29,464 nt of DNA from Syntrophomonas_B sp035447945 (GTDB taxonomy: Bacteria; Bacillota; Syntrophomonadia; Syntrophomonadales; Syntrophomonadaceae). The stretch is from the NCBI GenBank assembly GCA_035447945.1, contig DAOTHZ010000021.1, positions 1-29,464 of the forward strand, given 5' to 3'. Numbering within the stretch: the stretch's first letter is position 1; each line of letters begins with the position of its first letter. A model generated the notes under the pieces. That model was not told the DNA's origin. It ran no database searches and worked only from the letters and a program-made list of their open reading frames with translations. Made by a program: the position numbers and the translations under genes. Below, one piece after another: positions 10,601-17,507 of this stretch.

Positions 10601-12777
10601 CAGTAGGAGTAATCAGCAATTTGCTGACGGAAGTCGGCGAAGCCAAATGGGAACAGAATTTTAATGATTTAAAACAGCAACTGAGCAATGATGATGAATG
10701 CAAGGACGACGAGCAAGACGACGACAATGATGACCGCGATGACAGCGACGACCGGGATGACAGGGATGACCGGGATTATCCCAAAAAGAAAAAGAAAATA
10801 GCCAAACCAAAATATATTTGGGATCCCAGCGGCTATGTCTATGAAGCCGTTGTTGATAATCGTATTGAAGGAGTTACTACTACCATTTTTGAAAAGGATA
10901 CTGACAGCGGGCAGTTGGTTTTCTGGGATGCAACCGAGTATCTGCAGGAAAATCCGCTGGTTACTGACAGTCAGGGACGCTATGCCTGGGATGTACCGGC
11001 CGGATACTGGCAAGTGGCATATGAAAAAGAAGGATATCAGACTGCTTACAGTTCGCTATTGGAAGTGCCTCCGCCCCAGTTGGATGTAAATGTGCCTATC
11101 GTTTCTCTTGCTCCCCCCGTGGTAACCGGGGCTGCGGCCGCCGGCGGCGGAAGCTGCCTGGAAATCTCTTTTGACAAGTATATGCGTTTAAATAGTATGA
11201 CCGACACTACGATTGCCGTTTTGCTGCCGGGACAAGTCGATGAGTTCGGTAATCCTGAGCGTATCACGGGAACCATCAGTGCAATCAACCCCAGTGATGA
11301 TCCCGGTGCTGCCGGGGCACAACTTGCGAAAACAATACGTTTTACACCTGCACAAGCACTAACGGTAGGTGAAGCAGTGAATCTGCAGGTAAGTCAAATG
11401 GTGCAGAGTTATGCCGGACGGACGATGGCGGCGGATTACAGCACGACGCTTACGGTACCGGCAGTGACTGTGCCGGAAGAGCCTGCTGTTCCCGGCAACG
11501 GATCATCCAGCGGAGGAAGAAGCAATCCGCCTGTCGTTGATCAGCTGAACAGTATCAGTCAAACGGTCAGTGTTACCAGTGGCGTCCAGCTAAGCAGCAA
11601 AGATGATGCAGCTGTGGTTACCATACCTGCTGGTGCAGTATCAGCCGATGGCATACTGAAAGTATCCCTGGCCAGCAAGCTTCCTTTCCTGGGCAGTCTG
11701 ACAGCGGGCAGTCAGGGCTATGACATCGTGTTGGAAAATACAACACTGGGTGGCCGGGCAACCATAAGTATTTCTTATGACCCAGAACGTTTCAGGAACA
11801 TTGCGCCCGAACAGATCGGCATTTATTATTGGGACGAAAGCCTGAGCAAATGGGTATATCTCGGCGGTATAGTCGACAAAGACAACCACCGGGTCACGGT
11901 TACTGTGAATCATTTAAGTTTATATGCGGTTTTGGCCGACACTTCCATACCGGTTTTCAAAGATATACACACTCACTGGGCTTATGCGGAGATCGTCCGG
12001 CTGGCCGGTTCGAAAATAACCGGCGGGTATCCCGATGGAACCTTCCGGCCAGATGCCAACATTTCCCGGGCAGAGTTTGCCAAACTTCTGGTTGAGGCCA
12101 TGGGCTGGCAGGCAGGTGAAGGAATAGCTGATTTTGCAGATGCGGCTGATCTTCCTGTCTGGGCATCGGGTTACATCGCCACCGCTGCAGCCAAAGGCGT
12201 GATCAAAGGTTATGCTGATTCGACCTTCCGGGCTGATCAGCTGATCAATCGTGCCGAAATGGCCACCATGGTGATTCGTGCCCTGTCCGTCGGCCAGAAT
12301 AACCAGACGGAAACGATCGGCAGCAACTTTACAGATCATGCAGCGATTCCCTCCTGGGCGCAAAGCGCAGTGGAATTGGCGGTGAAAGCCGGCATCCTCA
12401 AAGGCTTGCCCGGCAATGTCTTTGGGCCTTTGCAAAATGCCACCCGGGCAGAGACCGCCGTGATCCTGACCCGCATGCTGGATAATCCCAAACTGGCAAC
12501 AGTTGTTGGGCAAACCCAAACGATCAATGCCAGCGGTGTGGTAGCAATTAGTAATATTTCCGGCCCGCATTATGAACTGAGAAGCTGCTCCAGCAGTCAG
12601 ACGGCTAAATATGTATTAATCCCCAACAGTGAAGTCTTGGCCGAACGGCTGAAAACCTTGCTGGGACAGACCGTTGCCGTAGCTGGAAGCTTGTCAGAGG
12701 GAGCTGATATCTATATGCGGGGCCCCATGTTGAAGGTAACTGAAATTAAGGTGATTTCAAATCCCGGCGGAGGCTGA
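1651..12777 (+). CDS. Giant secreted subtilisin-family protease with SLH domains
   Basis: The product has 3,708 residues. The ATG at 1651, 7 bases after AGGGGG, is preferred over the in-frame TTG at 1645. In order: signal peptide (1 to about 43, cleavage near VQSA); a propeptide-like region with EDPAVKYAEPNY (to about 205); a peptidase S8 domain with D244 (VIDSG), H281 (GHGTH), oxyanion N382 (AAGND) and S442 (GTSQAA), so the triad is complete; a long series of beta-rich modules, including a duplicated block (about 813-1070 and 1279-1531), two FN3 domains (about 1626-1811) and carboxypeptidase-regulatory-like folds (about 2024 and 2124); a hydrophobic stretch (about 2963-2995); an Asp-rich then Lys-rich linker (about 3014-3050); a Big_5-like domain (about 3156-3270); a ZU5-like segment; three SLH repeats starting near 3436, 3495 and 3560; and a short tail domain. 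SLH repeats normally bind secondary cell-wall polymer, so the protein is probably displayed on the envelope. The protease substrate is unknown. Confidence 0.9.
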   Translation: MFSRFNIHPHLIRKRRRIGLFLTALLLLQVLTPALLASPVQSAEEMQPLPGRIALFHASAVPALVSPGRLSTPEENANQLNNITTQKDALSSFAYINDNAEILVAEGNQQDITLPPKTPQPEVGMATKPAVAAREIIVCYENDESFGMRPQSLEEENGTPKENTRLSVVALSAEDDPVSVIEQLEEDPAVKYAEPNYILQAQVAPNDQSYVDQWALSEINAISAWDTAVEAEGALAPVTVAVIDSGVDGNHEDLAGKILPGYNTVGGVNSADSSDDSGNGHGTHIAGVIAAQTNNVTGVAGASGNLPVDVLPVKVLDKAGYGTMYDISMGIRYAVDWAEMNNRKIVINLSLGARLPDYPMTLAAAVQYAQDKGALVVAAAGNDKAGLESFYPACLPGVLAVAASGKDHHMAGFSNYGDIPAPGVDILSTLPGNRYGRLSGTSQAAAFVSATAAMQWSAYPDKSAAQAQEALISGRSDYPEGCKVYYWGTVCSYHYYVLNANQAVYNLGEEQNIYDTIEFANTAYDAHLSGEIPYIAKVSNPAKVAEVQFWLNPYGESIHLGTVTGPLASGIYTYQWDSTALLNGKPLPDGEYTVEARSMDSSGVQLAACSYDFKLANESSSGLHLAVKKPDASLAAGALVGVYHRYFNEDYGQIVYECVWEDEADLQGQINIPNAMAKDGNDYLVTALGTEPNFFYYETLRAPGTYILDGTASQAVGLKGLKTDGTALGNAIIMADLLEASFADANPSPGVAYELQEKKVAVLNAAGEATLNLSPGRYNFRLLDEESTYYLVQHDVLIDTTTTTIDFTPQSGDVATVKLASDSDYYSSTLLLKDSGDDYYGFKEINSDTCLTVTPGSYNAVIKAIKRDAENNIEWNWGLESPNMDLAAGDKKVLQFGTPLSGSLSQWQDEMPVAGESYWMNPAFNDAFGNTTTGIAYQSYTPASLPASAQSSGSVIARMVADKPAEKTDPSGSTPQEEQIYVYERSRGDFVLSTQAVSYIRPAIRIYDPQGAQVMPQTSYEQTCSYSFAEWYIPAQQSPGQYSAQVYLDAGTLTNGTCESPPFLFTVQAEASSNIEPSVNVTLLDRMGEPMTGASVDLMQLHDGQYRILDSSTADEAGQASFYSEIAKTGSYALKISGMSADPLVIDSLSEPLALLVPLTAGTVPLNIMVDASRQVLHRISLAAQDQTLQPITSDSLYYYGYRLDEQGNESLVFKTPYEGENVAVWLAPGEYRFEASVNNQYSIAQSLGTSAPATQDLKAQGYLDPLYLLTREVQVSASGEIVLGGSGLGKLDLLLTELGDSYDYYLGGAAFYRQGQTETTLFKPFKDQSIYLTPGAYQAEAVLIRNHYDGQWDYWLGQQLDIQAGSESIWEMNDNFTTQINLADDTYALNQQLTSSHLIKDDKDNRLLAMGLNFEFYNTYLPSSMSERSTAALTVQNQPLEKMAPFFIIKDPQGQEVYRYRDADPNFNALSYWCWNEDGRITALKEQGTFYTGKYQIPENATGGTYMAALELGVGPQGIITAQTPFSVAAVPSAPTLEAFEAPTRAEKISLSGNALPAATVYLQYRFNQGEVVALGNVNADAEGKFTFADISLADEGSYEFSAYASLGGLTGEVCSPQVLVVDRTAPGSPLEPVAVGQDFSHILISWTAPSDTDIDHYLVYREDTLLGTVAANALRQFLDTGLSSEIDYLYEIIAVDQAGNQSEATAVNGRTASSGDQMKPSAPGELRLNDAPTSANVTLTWTAATDNIAVVAYKVWRSMDGAEPVLLATTEQLSFSDDNLLAETTFVYTVSALDEAGNESSPSNPLMVTTPALQFTSISYSVPRNMNGLIKEEASITVNLAAQYKRKATAELIYTNWYDETGTLLNEPQERTLIMELPIFQEYTSLGTASYRGSFQFPAGTEQLLSVKATLRDEASHSVTATADALPLFFTGRLELIMAEEALTSGLLDDATAEIWSETKKSGTKTSLSAEGVFTLRNLTPADDYSLRITNQKGQLLKEQSGLHVIAGQNAQIPMTTRLPASLDVQVIDAQSGEPVPGIAVYFNHADESPQGMGLTDEAGWVKNNQGQRPAIPIALSETILQGRVQFTPAQQAVYSHAERLRTTLEPGLNQAMIQLYKRPVGILQGKVTDDAGKDLAEATITAVQYVEERAVSKTVLTDANGNYSLELLSGINSEISFRHRRTSPVEDQEVFINDNTVLNMVLPAQAAVTLNVFTKTAENAEPVPLMLDWRVAVHFRINIQNLRTRSVASCYSTWPNVILPDGQAGDQIKITVDGYEGGYSKQEQIVTLDAYRYAEADITLTQQGKLRASIYDTDGSKQYGERLNVMLYRYDENVWKGAGSLYEYGGGEKTFGPIPEGNYRGVLYWGPRLPVVQNGRDEFAIEGSKIIEDIVIRNGETTELGNIVLPFILPWHSQSGYFKGQEGNSFSASMREAAPNSVVTLRASYRYSGSQSNQPQDMKLSLSIPRGATLVPDSIQVRAEQGAASVPVIEDTQISMNLIPEAETNSSVSGVVSYQVRLSAYPDWPTAGARAWMEFSAGNRTYNEDLGNLEIATPYVSVEAPSPVISRNIKITGQALADQHVRVYDGEYFLGEATANRYGLWQMQVLLPDRGQPAMHFLNAQTGEGESLIGSLPVRVVFDPNHPTIIRFTMQQTDGRLVEIDPQLGVASFPYVFVPGMNFTFNITFNNHQAVEEVALIGSNERSDRTYPAVWNEAEQCYSVTAKFEYYSGTPGDLYVSYKIKDTPYQPVIIPSSEEEIRALDEELRRAMPQPWRDATVTVDDPGQVTEPGSGPNPSPQINIALNDNPQQLLKITFGYNEISDFAANPAIPMIGISNGSSVSNLQDVITELPNGGFRLRRSCVVPASVLNDYLAAGSQSFSAQASNSVELWVMAESPYEGGMQLADLYDTVKSGFDFKDKLDELSAFQDQAARSCNSGAAGYYNDMAEHLADTAMINLSIKYTLQVGGIALGLTGVGLIGTAAVGVISNLLTEVGEAKWEQNFNDLKQQLSNDDECKDDEQDDDNDDRDDSDDRDDRDDRDYPKKKKKIAKPKYIWDPSGYVYEAVVDNRIEGVTTTIFEKDTDSGQLVFWDATEYLQENPLVTDSQGRYAWDVPAGYWQVAYEKEGYQTAYSSLLEVPPPQLDVNVPIVSLAPPVVTGAAAAGGGSCLEISFDKYMRLNSMTDTTIAVLLPGQVDEFGNPERITGTISAINPSDDPGAAGAQLAKTIRFTPAQALTVGEAVNLQVSQMVQSYAGRTMAADYSTTLTVPAVTVPEEPAVPGNGSSSGGRSNPPVVDQLNSISQTVSVTSGVQLSSKDDAAVVTIPAGAVSADGILKVSLASKLPFLGSLTAGSQGYDIVLENTTLGGRATISISYDPERFRNIAPEQIGIYYWDESLSKWVYLGGIVDKDNHRVTVTVNHLSLYAVLADTSIPVFKDIHTHWAYAEIVRLAGSKITGGYPDGTFRPDANISRAEFAKLLVEAMGWQAGEGIADFADAADLPVWASGYIATAAAKGVIKGYADSTFRADQLINRAEMATMVIRALSVGQNNQTETIGSNFTDHAAIPSWAQSAVELAVKAGILKGLPGNVFGPLQNATRAETAVILTRMLDNPKLATVVGQTQTINASGVVAISNISGPHYELRSCSSSQTAKYVLIPNSEVLAERLKTLLGQTVAVAGSLSEGADIYMRGPMLKVTEIKVISNPGGG

Positions 12778-12822
12778 GGCCAATAAACCGAAGCCGGCGG
12801 CTTCTCCCGGATAAAAATGCAA

Positions 12823-12866
12823 GAGCTGTCCCGGATTTCAGTGTAAGAATGCGGGACAGCTTTTTT
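12823..12866 (+). terminator. Intrinsic terminator after the giant protease gene
   Basis: GCTGTCCCG (12825-12833) pairs perfectly with CGGGACAGC (12852-12860) across an 18-base loop and is followed by six T. A smaller inverted repeat (AAGCC/GGCTT, 12791-12803) lies just upstream. Confidence 0.85.
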
Positions 12867-12964
12867 GCGTTCTGTCAAAATTTTAACGGGCCTAGATTTT
12901 GCAGGTATTTACGGGTAAAATTACAAATATAAAGTGAAAGAGAATGAATATGGAGGAATCGCTT

Positions 12965-15415
12965 TTGAACAACGACAGGTTGAAAGTGAAAGCCAAAGAC
13001 TTGCGTAAGAATTGCAACCCTTCTATTTTCAAATTTCAAACCACGGCGGAGATAAAACCGCTCAAAGGCATCATCGGCCAGGAGCGAGCGGTGCGTTCAC
13101 TGGACTTCGGCTTGGATATTAAAAATGAAGGTTATAATATTTACCTTTCCGGTGCCTTTGGGACTGGAAAAACCACCTTGGCCAAGGAGATGCTGGAGAA
13201 GAAGGCCCGCCGTAAAAAAGTGCCGCCGGACTGGTGCTATGTTCACAATTTTAAACAGCATGACTCTCCGCGTGCTCTGCAATTACCGGCAGGGATGGGG
13301 CGGGCGTTCAAACAGGATGTGGCTGAGGCCATGCAGGAGGTTATGCAGCAAGCAATCAAGGCGTTGGAGAGCCAGGATCACAATACCAGAAAAAGTGTCA
13401 TCATGAATCAATTCATGGAAGAAACCAACCGCATGTATCTGCAATTGGAAGAGGAATCCCGTAATTACGGCTTTAGTATTTCCCGCACGGCCAACGGAGT
13501 CAGCAGTGTGCCTCTGAAAAACGGTGAGATTCTGAGTCAGGAAGACTACGTGTCCATGTCGGAAGAAGAGAAAATGGATTTGCTGAAACGCAGTGCGGTA
13601 ATGCAGGAAAGAATCAACCAATCGATTCGCGTCTATAAAGAACTGGAAAAGGCAGTGAAATTGAACCTCAAGGACCTGGAAACAGAAACCACCCTGAAAG
13701 CCAGCGAACCATTTTTTGAGAAACTGCTGAAAAAATACGGGTCATATCCAGATGTATCGGATTACCTGCAGGATATGCATCAGGACGTCTTAAAAAACCT
13801 TGATTTGTTTATTGCCGAAGAAGATACCTCGGGGATGGGGTTCTTCCGTAATATGGATAAAAAAAGTGCCTTGCGGCGTTATCAGGTCAACCATTTCGTT
13901 GATTGCTCAGACTTGCAATATGCACCGGTGATTTTTGAATCCAATCCTACTTACAGCAATCTGTTTGGTCAGATTGAGTTCGAAAGTGAGTTTGGTGTAT
14001 TGTCCACTGATTTCACCAAGATAAAGCCCGGCGCAATTCATCGGGCCAATGGCGGCTATTTGGTGTTGCATATCTATGATATTGCCAAAAATTTTTACGT
14101 CTGGGATAAATTAAAACGGGTTTTGCGCAATAAAGAGATCGTGGTGGAGAGCCTGAGCAAAAATTTAGGCATGGGCAACAGTGAAACACTCCAACCGGAA
14201 CGGATTCCGGTTGATATAAAACTGGTGCTGATCGGCGAACCAATCTATTATTATCTGCTGTATAACCATGACGAGGAATTCCAAAAACTATTTAAAATCA
14301 AAGCAGATTTTGATGTGGAAATGGATCGCACTTCCGTACACATAAGAGATTATGCACGGCTCATCAGCTCGGTTTGCAGCAGTGAAAAACTATGTCACTT
14401 TGATCCAGGGGCGGTAGCCCGGGTCGTGGATTATGGCAGCCGTATGGCCGAGGATCAGCGCAAGCTGAGTACCCTGTTCAACAAGCTGGTAGAGATCATC
14501 TATGAGGCCAATGGCTGGGCCTGTTATGAAAAGGCTGAAATTGTCAGGGCTGAACATGTTCAGAAGGCCATTGCTGAAAAGAAATATCGTTCTGCCATGA
14601 TCGAGGAAAAAATTCAGGAACAAATTGATCAGGACAGTCTGATGATCAATGTTTTTAATCGCAAAGCAGGCGAATTAAATGGATTGGCAGTATATGCGAT
14701 GGGGGATTACTCGTTTGGCAAACCGGTACGGATTACCGCCAAGACTTTCATGGGAGAAAAAGGGCTGGTGAATATCGAACGCGAGATCCAGATGAGCGGC
14801 AAGATTCACAGCAAAGGCGTATTGACCCTGAACGGTTATATGGGGGCCCAATATGCCCAAGACAAAAATTTATCATTGTCCGCCAGTCTCACCCTGGAAC
14901 AGAGTTATTCCGGCATCGAAGGTGACAGTGCTTCCAGTGCGGAGCTATATGCACTTTTGTCCAGTCTGGCCAATCTGCCGCTGGAACAGGGGATTGCGGT
15001 TACCGGATCAGTAAATCAAAACGGGGAGATTCAACCGGTCGGCGGGATCAATCAAAAGATCGAAGGCTTTTTCCAGGTCTGCCAGCGAAAAGGTTTGAAT
15101 GGCAGGCAGGGTTGTATGATTCCCCAAAAGAATCTTACCCAGCTGATGCTGGATGAAGCTGTGGTGGAAGCGGTCCAGAATGGTCAATTTCATATTTGGG
15201 CAATTGCAACCATCGACCAGGGCATTGAGATCTTAACCGGCATGCCGGCCGGGCAGCGTGATGACAAAGGCCGGTTCCCGCCCCGGACGGTTCACTTTTT
15301 GGTGGACGAACAACTCAGTGCCTGGAGTCGCAAAGGCAGAAGAGGAGAGACCGGTTCAAGTGACCGTGGCGAAGAAGTATCCCGGGCGGTAAGGTTGCGC
15401 CGGAGAAGGAGGTAA
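12965..15415 (+). CDS. LonB-like ATP-dependent protease (AAA_32 + Lon Ser-Lys domain)
   Basis: The product has 816 residues from a TTG at 12965, which sits 8 bases after GGAGG. An in-frame ATG at 12944 would add seven residues but has only a weak site. Numbering from the TTG, the Walker A motif GAFGTGKTT holds K69. A long helical insertion follows, then a Walker B-like region (GGYLVLHIYDI). The C-terminal Lon domain has the catalytic dyad in GDSASSA (S655) and GGINQKIEGFF (K698). The 43-residue spacing equals that of S679 and K722 in E. coli Lon. The family degrades or remodels proteins using ATP; lacking the Lon N-terminal domain, it fits the LonB/AAA_32 group. A lipoprotein gene starts 4 bases after the stop, indicating co-transcription. 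The terminal 30 residues are Arg-rich and low in complexity. Confidence 0.9.
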   Translation: MNNDRLKVKAKDLRKNCNPSIFKFQTTAEIKPLKGIIGQERAVRSLDFGLDIKNEGYNIYLSGAFGTGKTTLAKEMLEKKARRKKVPPDWCYVHNFKQHDSPRALQLPAGMGRAFKQDVAEAMQEVMQQAIKALESQDHNTRKSVIMNQFMEETNRMYLQLEEESRNYGFSISRTANGVSSVPLKNGEILSQEDYVSMSEEEKMDLLKRSAVMQERINQSIRVYKELEKAVKLNLKDLETETTLKASEPFFEKLLKKYGSYPDVSDYLQDMHQDVLKNLDLFIAEEDTSGMGFFRNMDKKSALRRYQVNHFVDCSDLQYAPVIFESNPTYSNLFGQIEFESEFGVLSTDFTKIKPGAIHRANGGYLVLHIYDIAKNFYVWDKLKRVLRNKEIVVESLSKNLGMGNSETLQPERIPVDIKLVLIGEPIYYYLLYNHDEEFQKLFKIKADFDVEMDRTSVHIRDYARLISSVCSSEKLCHFDPGAVARVVDYGSRMAEDQRKLSTLFNKLVEIIYEANGWACYEKAEIVRAEHVQKAIAEKKYRSAMIEEKIQEQIDQDSLMINVFNRKAGELNGLAVYAMGDYSFGKPVRITAKTFMGEKGLVNIEREIQMSGKIHSKGVLTLNGYMGAQYAQDKNLSLSASLTLEQSYSGIEGDSASSAELYALLSSLANLPLEQGIAVTGSVNQNGEIQPVGGINQKIEGFFQVCQRKGLNGRQGCMIPQKNLTQLMLDEAVVEAVQNGQFHIWAIATIDQGIEILTGMPAGQRDDKGRFPPRTVHFLVDEQLSAWSRKGRRGETGSSDRGEEVSRAVRLRRRRR

Positions 15416-15419
15416 TACC

Positions 15420-15728
15420 ATGCAGCGTAAAAACAGGAGCGGTTTGGTGCTGGTGCTTTTGCTGGCGATGATGACTCTGTCAGGCTGTAAAATCGATTTC
15501 CAGAAGCTCTGGCAAAAAACCCAGCCGTCCGAGCCACCTTTATTTCATGTGGAAATGCACTTTGCCAATGGTGATGTGGTGGTGGGCTATGTGAAAAGCA
15601 TGGGGATCGAAGATGATGGTATCATATATAATGGTGGTTCCTCCCTCAGTTACATCTATAATGAACAGGGAACGATCGTGGGTTCTTTGAATTACGCCCG
15701 CCTGGAATACATGCAACTGGTACAATGA
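15420..15728 (+). CDS. Small lipoprotein of unknown function
   Basis: The product has 102 residues. A lipoprotein signal peptide (basic start, hydrophobic core, LSGC lipobox) predicts lipidation at C23 and anchoring on the outer face of the membrane. The mature part is about 80 residues with an apparent beta-rich tail (FHVEMHFANGDVVVGYVKS... and a repeated YIYN/IIYN pattern). I do not recognise the family. AGGAGG lies 8 bases before the ATG. The 4-base gap from the LonB-like gene suggests translational coupling, although one product is cytoplasmic and the other extracytoplasmic. Confidence 0.8.
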   Translation: MQRKNRSGLVLVLLLAMMTLSGCKIDFQKLWQKTQPSEPPLFHVEMHFANGDVVVGYVKSMGIEDDGIIYNGGSSLSYIYNEQGTIVGSLNYARLEYMQLVQ

Positions 15729-15838
15729 GAGCTAATGCGACGGGCTGAGTCCGTCCCGATGAAAAACCAGGCCCATACGGATTAACACCGCTGATATGCA
15801 GGAGGAGAAAATAGTAAAGACAAGAGGAGTTGATGGGT

Positions 15839-16027
15839 ATGAAGATGCTGGCAGCCAGATGTTTGATGTGCGGAAAATCGTATCAGTTGGATGAAGATTT
15901 CAAGGATTTCAAAAAGCTCAGTGAAAAGAACCTGCCGGAAGTGACCTTTATTTGTGATCTGTGCAGCAACAAAGTGCGTTATGAATCGGACGAGCAAAGG
16001 AAACAAAAAAAACCAACCAGCAATTAA
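15839..16027 (+). CDS. DUF2197-like small zinc-ribbon protein
   Basis: The product has 62 residues from the ATG at 15839, which lies 9 bases after AGAGGAG; upstream in-frame starts (15830 TTG, 15833 ATG) are too close to that site. Two CxxC pairs, CLMC near the start and CDLC about 30 residues later, form a likely zinc ribbon followed by a basic tail (EQRKQKKP). The layout matches the small DUF2197 proteins such as B. subtilis YlaI, whose function is unknown. It ends 13 bases before the hydrolase gene and lies within the same rightward run of genes. Confidence 0.75.
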   Translation: MKMLAARCLMCGKSYQLDEDFKDFKKLSEKNLPEVTFICDLCSNKVRYESDEQRKQKKPTSN

Positions 16028-16040
16028 TGGAGGCAGACGA

Positions 16041-16796
16041 TTGGAACGTATCAAGATTATCAACGGCAGGGGAGAGAAGCTGGCTGCACTTGTTTTTCAG
16101 CCGGCCGATGAACCGTGTTTGGTGGTCATCATTTGTCATGGCTTTCGAGGCGGCAAGGAAAACGGCGGCCGCATATTTAAGTTTGCCAAGCGTCTCAATC
16201 AACGGGGTGCAGCGGTGATTGCTTTTGATTTCGGCGGCAGCGGAGAAAGCGAAGGATTGTTTTTCGACATGACGCTGAGCAGTCAGGCAGACGATCTGCG
16301 GGCGGTCATTGATTATGCCGGGCAACGGTTTGCGGCCCCGATGGTTTTATTGGGTCGCAGCTTCGGTGGCAGTACGGTACTGGTTGAAGGGGCCGGGGAT
16401 GAGCGAATTGCCGGTTTTATTCTTTGGTCAACACCCGTATTTATGGAAGAAACCTTTGCTGCCATGCTGCCGGACGAGTATAATCGGATGAAAAGCGGAC
16501 AAGTTGTTGCTATAAGGGATGATTTCGGAAGTTATCAACTAGGTCCCGGCCTGGCAGCAGATCTCGCCCGCCATAATATGAACCATTATCTGCAGGCAAT
16601 CGGGAAGCGGCCGGTTTTACTTGTACATGCTGAAGATGATGAACTGGTATCAGCGGAAAACGCTCGTTACATGCAAAAACAATTGACCAATGCCAGCCTG
16701 AACCTGGTCGAAGAGGCCGGACACAGGTTCCTTGATAAGACAGCTGTACGAGAAGATATGACGCTGGCGTGGTTGGAAGAATTGTTTTTACAATAG
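16041..16796 (+). CDS. Alpha/beta hydrolase (serine aminopeptidase/esterase-like)
   Basis: The product has 251 residues from the TTG at 16041, which lies 7 bases after GGAGG. The open frame extends upstream to 15954, but that part overlaps the DUF2197-like gene and has no ribosome site. The fold is clear: HGFRGGKEN oxyanion loop, nucleophile elbow GRSFGGS (S107), acid in HAEDDELV (D200) and HRF histidine in AGHRFLD (H228). Size and motif order fit the Hydrolase_4/serine aminopeptidase S33-like group of cytoplasmic esterases, lipases and acyl hydrolases. The substrate cannot be told. The next gene begins 20 bases later. Confidence 0.88.
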   Translation: MERIKIINGRGEKLAALVFQPADEPCLVVIICHGFRGGKENGGRIFKFAKRLNQRGAAVIAFDFGGSGESEGLFFDMTLSSQADDLRAVIDYAGQRFAAPMVLLGRSFGGSTVLVEGAGDERIAGFILWSTPVFMEETFAAMLPDEYNRMKSGQVVAIRDDFGSYQLGPGLAADLARHNMNHYLQAIGKRPVLLVHAEDDELVSAENARYMQKQLTNASLNLVEEAGHRFLDKTAVREDMTLAWLEELFLQ

Positions 16797-16816
16797 GTTT
16801 GGAGGAGAACAGGCAA

Positions 16817-17404
16817 TTGGATTTTTCCAGCATTGAATCGACGGTGCATTATATAAAAAGTTTTGGTGTCTATGGGCCGGCAGCAGCTTTCATATTGTTC
16901 TTTGTCCAGGCCGTTGCGCCAATTGTTCCATATATTATTATCGCCGGTGCAGCGGGAATGATATTCGGTAAATGGATTGGTTTTTTGCTGGCCTGGATTG
17001 GTGCCATTGCAGGGGCCTGGTTTCTGTATTGGATTTCTGACAAGATTGCCGGCAACCTCCTGGTCGTCAAGCTGCAGCATCGTTATGCCCTGGATCTGAC
17101 CCGCATCGATCATCGCCATATCTTTTGGGTATTGCTGGCCTGTCGTATATTTCCGGTAGTGCCGACACCGATCATCAACATCGGTTCAGCCTTGGCGGGA
17201 GTAAGCCCGAAAATATTTTTGTCATCATCAGCCATCGGCAAAATGCCTTGGGCTTTTGTTTATGTTGCTCTGGGCAACTATCTGATGCAAACCAAAAACA
17301 TCAGCAACACCCTCACCGTGATCGGGCTTATCCTGCTCATATCATTTATTGGCATTACCTATTTACGCAAACTGCTTCCCAAATATTATCGTGAAAAACA
17401 ATAG
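16817..17404 (+). CDS. TVP38/TMEM64 (DedA-like, VTT domain) membrane protein
   Basis: The product has 195 residues from the TTG at 16817, which lies 9 bases after GGAGGAG. The reading frame extends 48 bases upstream, but that stretch overlaps the hydrolase. It is strongly hydrophobic with about five or six membrane segments. It carries the conserved VTT-domain stretch RIFPVVPTPIINIGSALAGV followed by IGKMPWAFVYVALGNYL, matching the 'R.xPxxPxxxxNxxxG...G..P' pattern of TVP38/TMEM64 proteins. VTT proteins are linked to lipid scrambling and membrane homeostasis; the role here is unknown. It is the last gene of the run and a terminator follows. Confidence 0.88.
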   Translation: MDFSSIESTVHYIKSFGVYGPAAAFILFFVQAVAPIVPYIIIAGAAGMIFGKWIGFLLAWIGAIAGAWFLYWISDKIAGNLLVVKLQHRYALDLTRIDHRHIFWVLLACRIFPVVPTPIINIGSALAGVSPKIFLSSSAIGKMPWAFVYVALGNYLMQTKNISNTLTVIGLILLISFIGITYLRKLLPKYYREKQ

Positions 17405-17461
17405 CGAAATTGATTGAATAATATAAAAATAAAATAAATATTAAAAAATATGTCAATTTAG

Positions 17462-17490
17462 CATGGCCCAAATTAAATGGGCCATGTTTA
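17462..17490 (+). terminator. Intrinsic terminator closing the Lon-to-VTT gene run
   Basis: CATGGCCCA (17462-17470) pairs perfectly with TGGGCCATG (17478-17486) around a 7-base loop, followed by TTTAGTTTG. The T-tract is interrupted, so strength may be moderate. Confidence 0.75.
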
Positions 17491-17507
17491 GTTTGTTCAG
17501 AAATATC

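Noticed and set aside
11920..12570. 216-codon antisense frame opposite the SLH domains
   Set aside because: The sense strand encodes three well-formed SLH repeats; the antisense product has no recognisable motif.
15739..15755. GACGG/CCGTC hairpin between the lipoprotein and zinc-ribbon genes
   Set aside because: Short stem with no T-run, so not a convincing terminator; the genes may be joined in one transcript.
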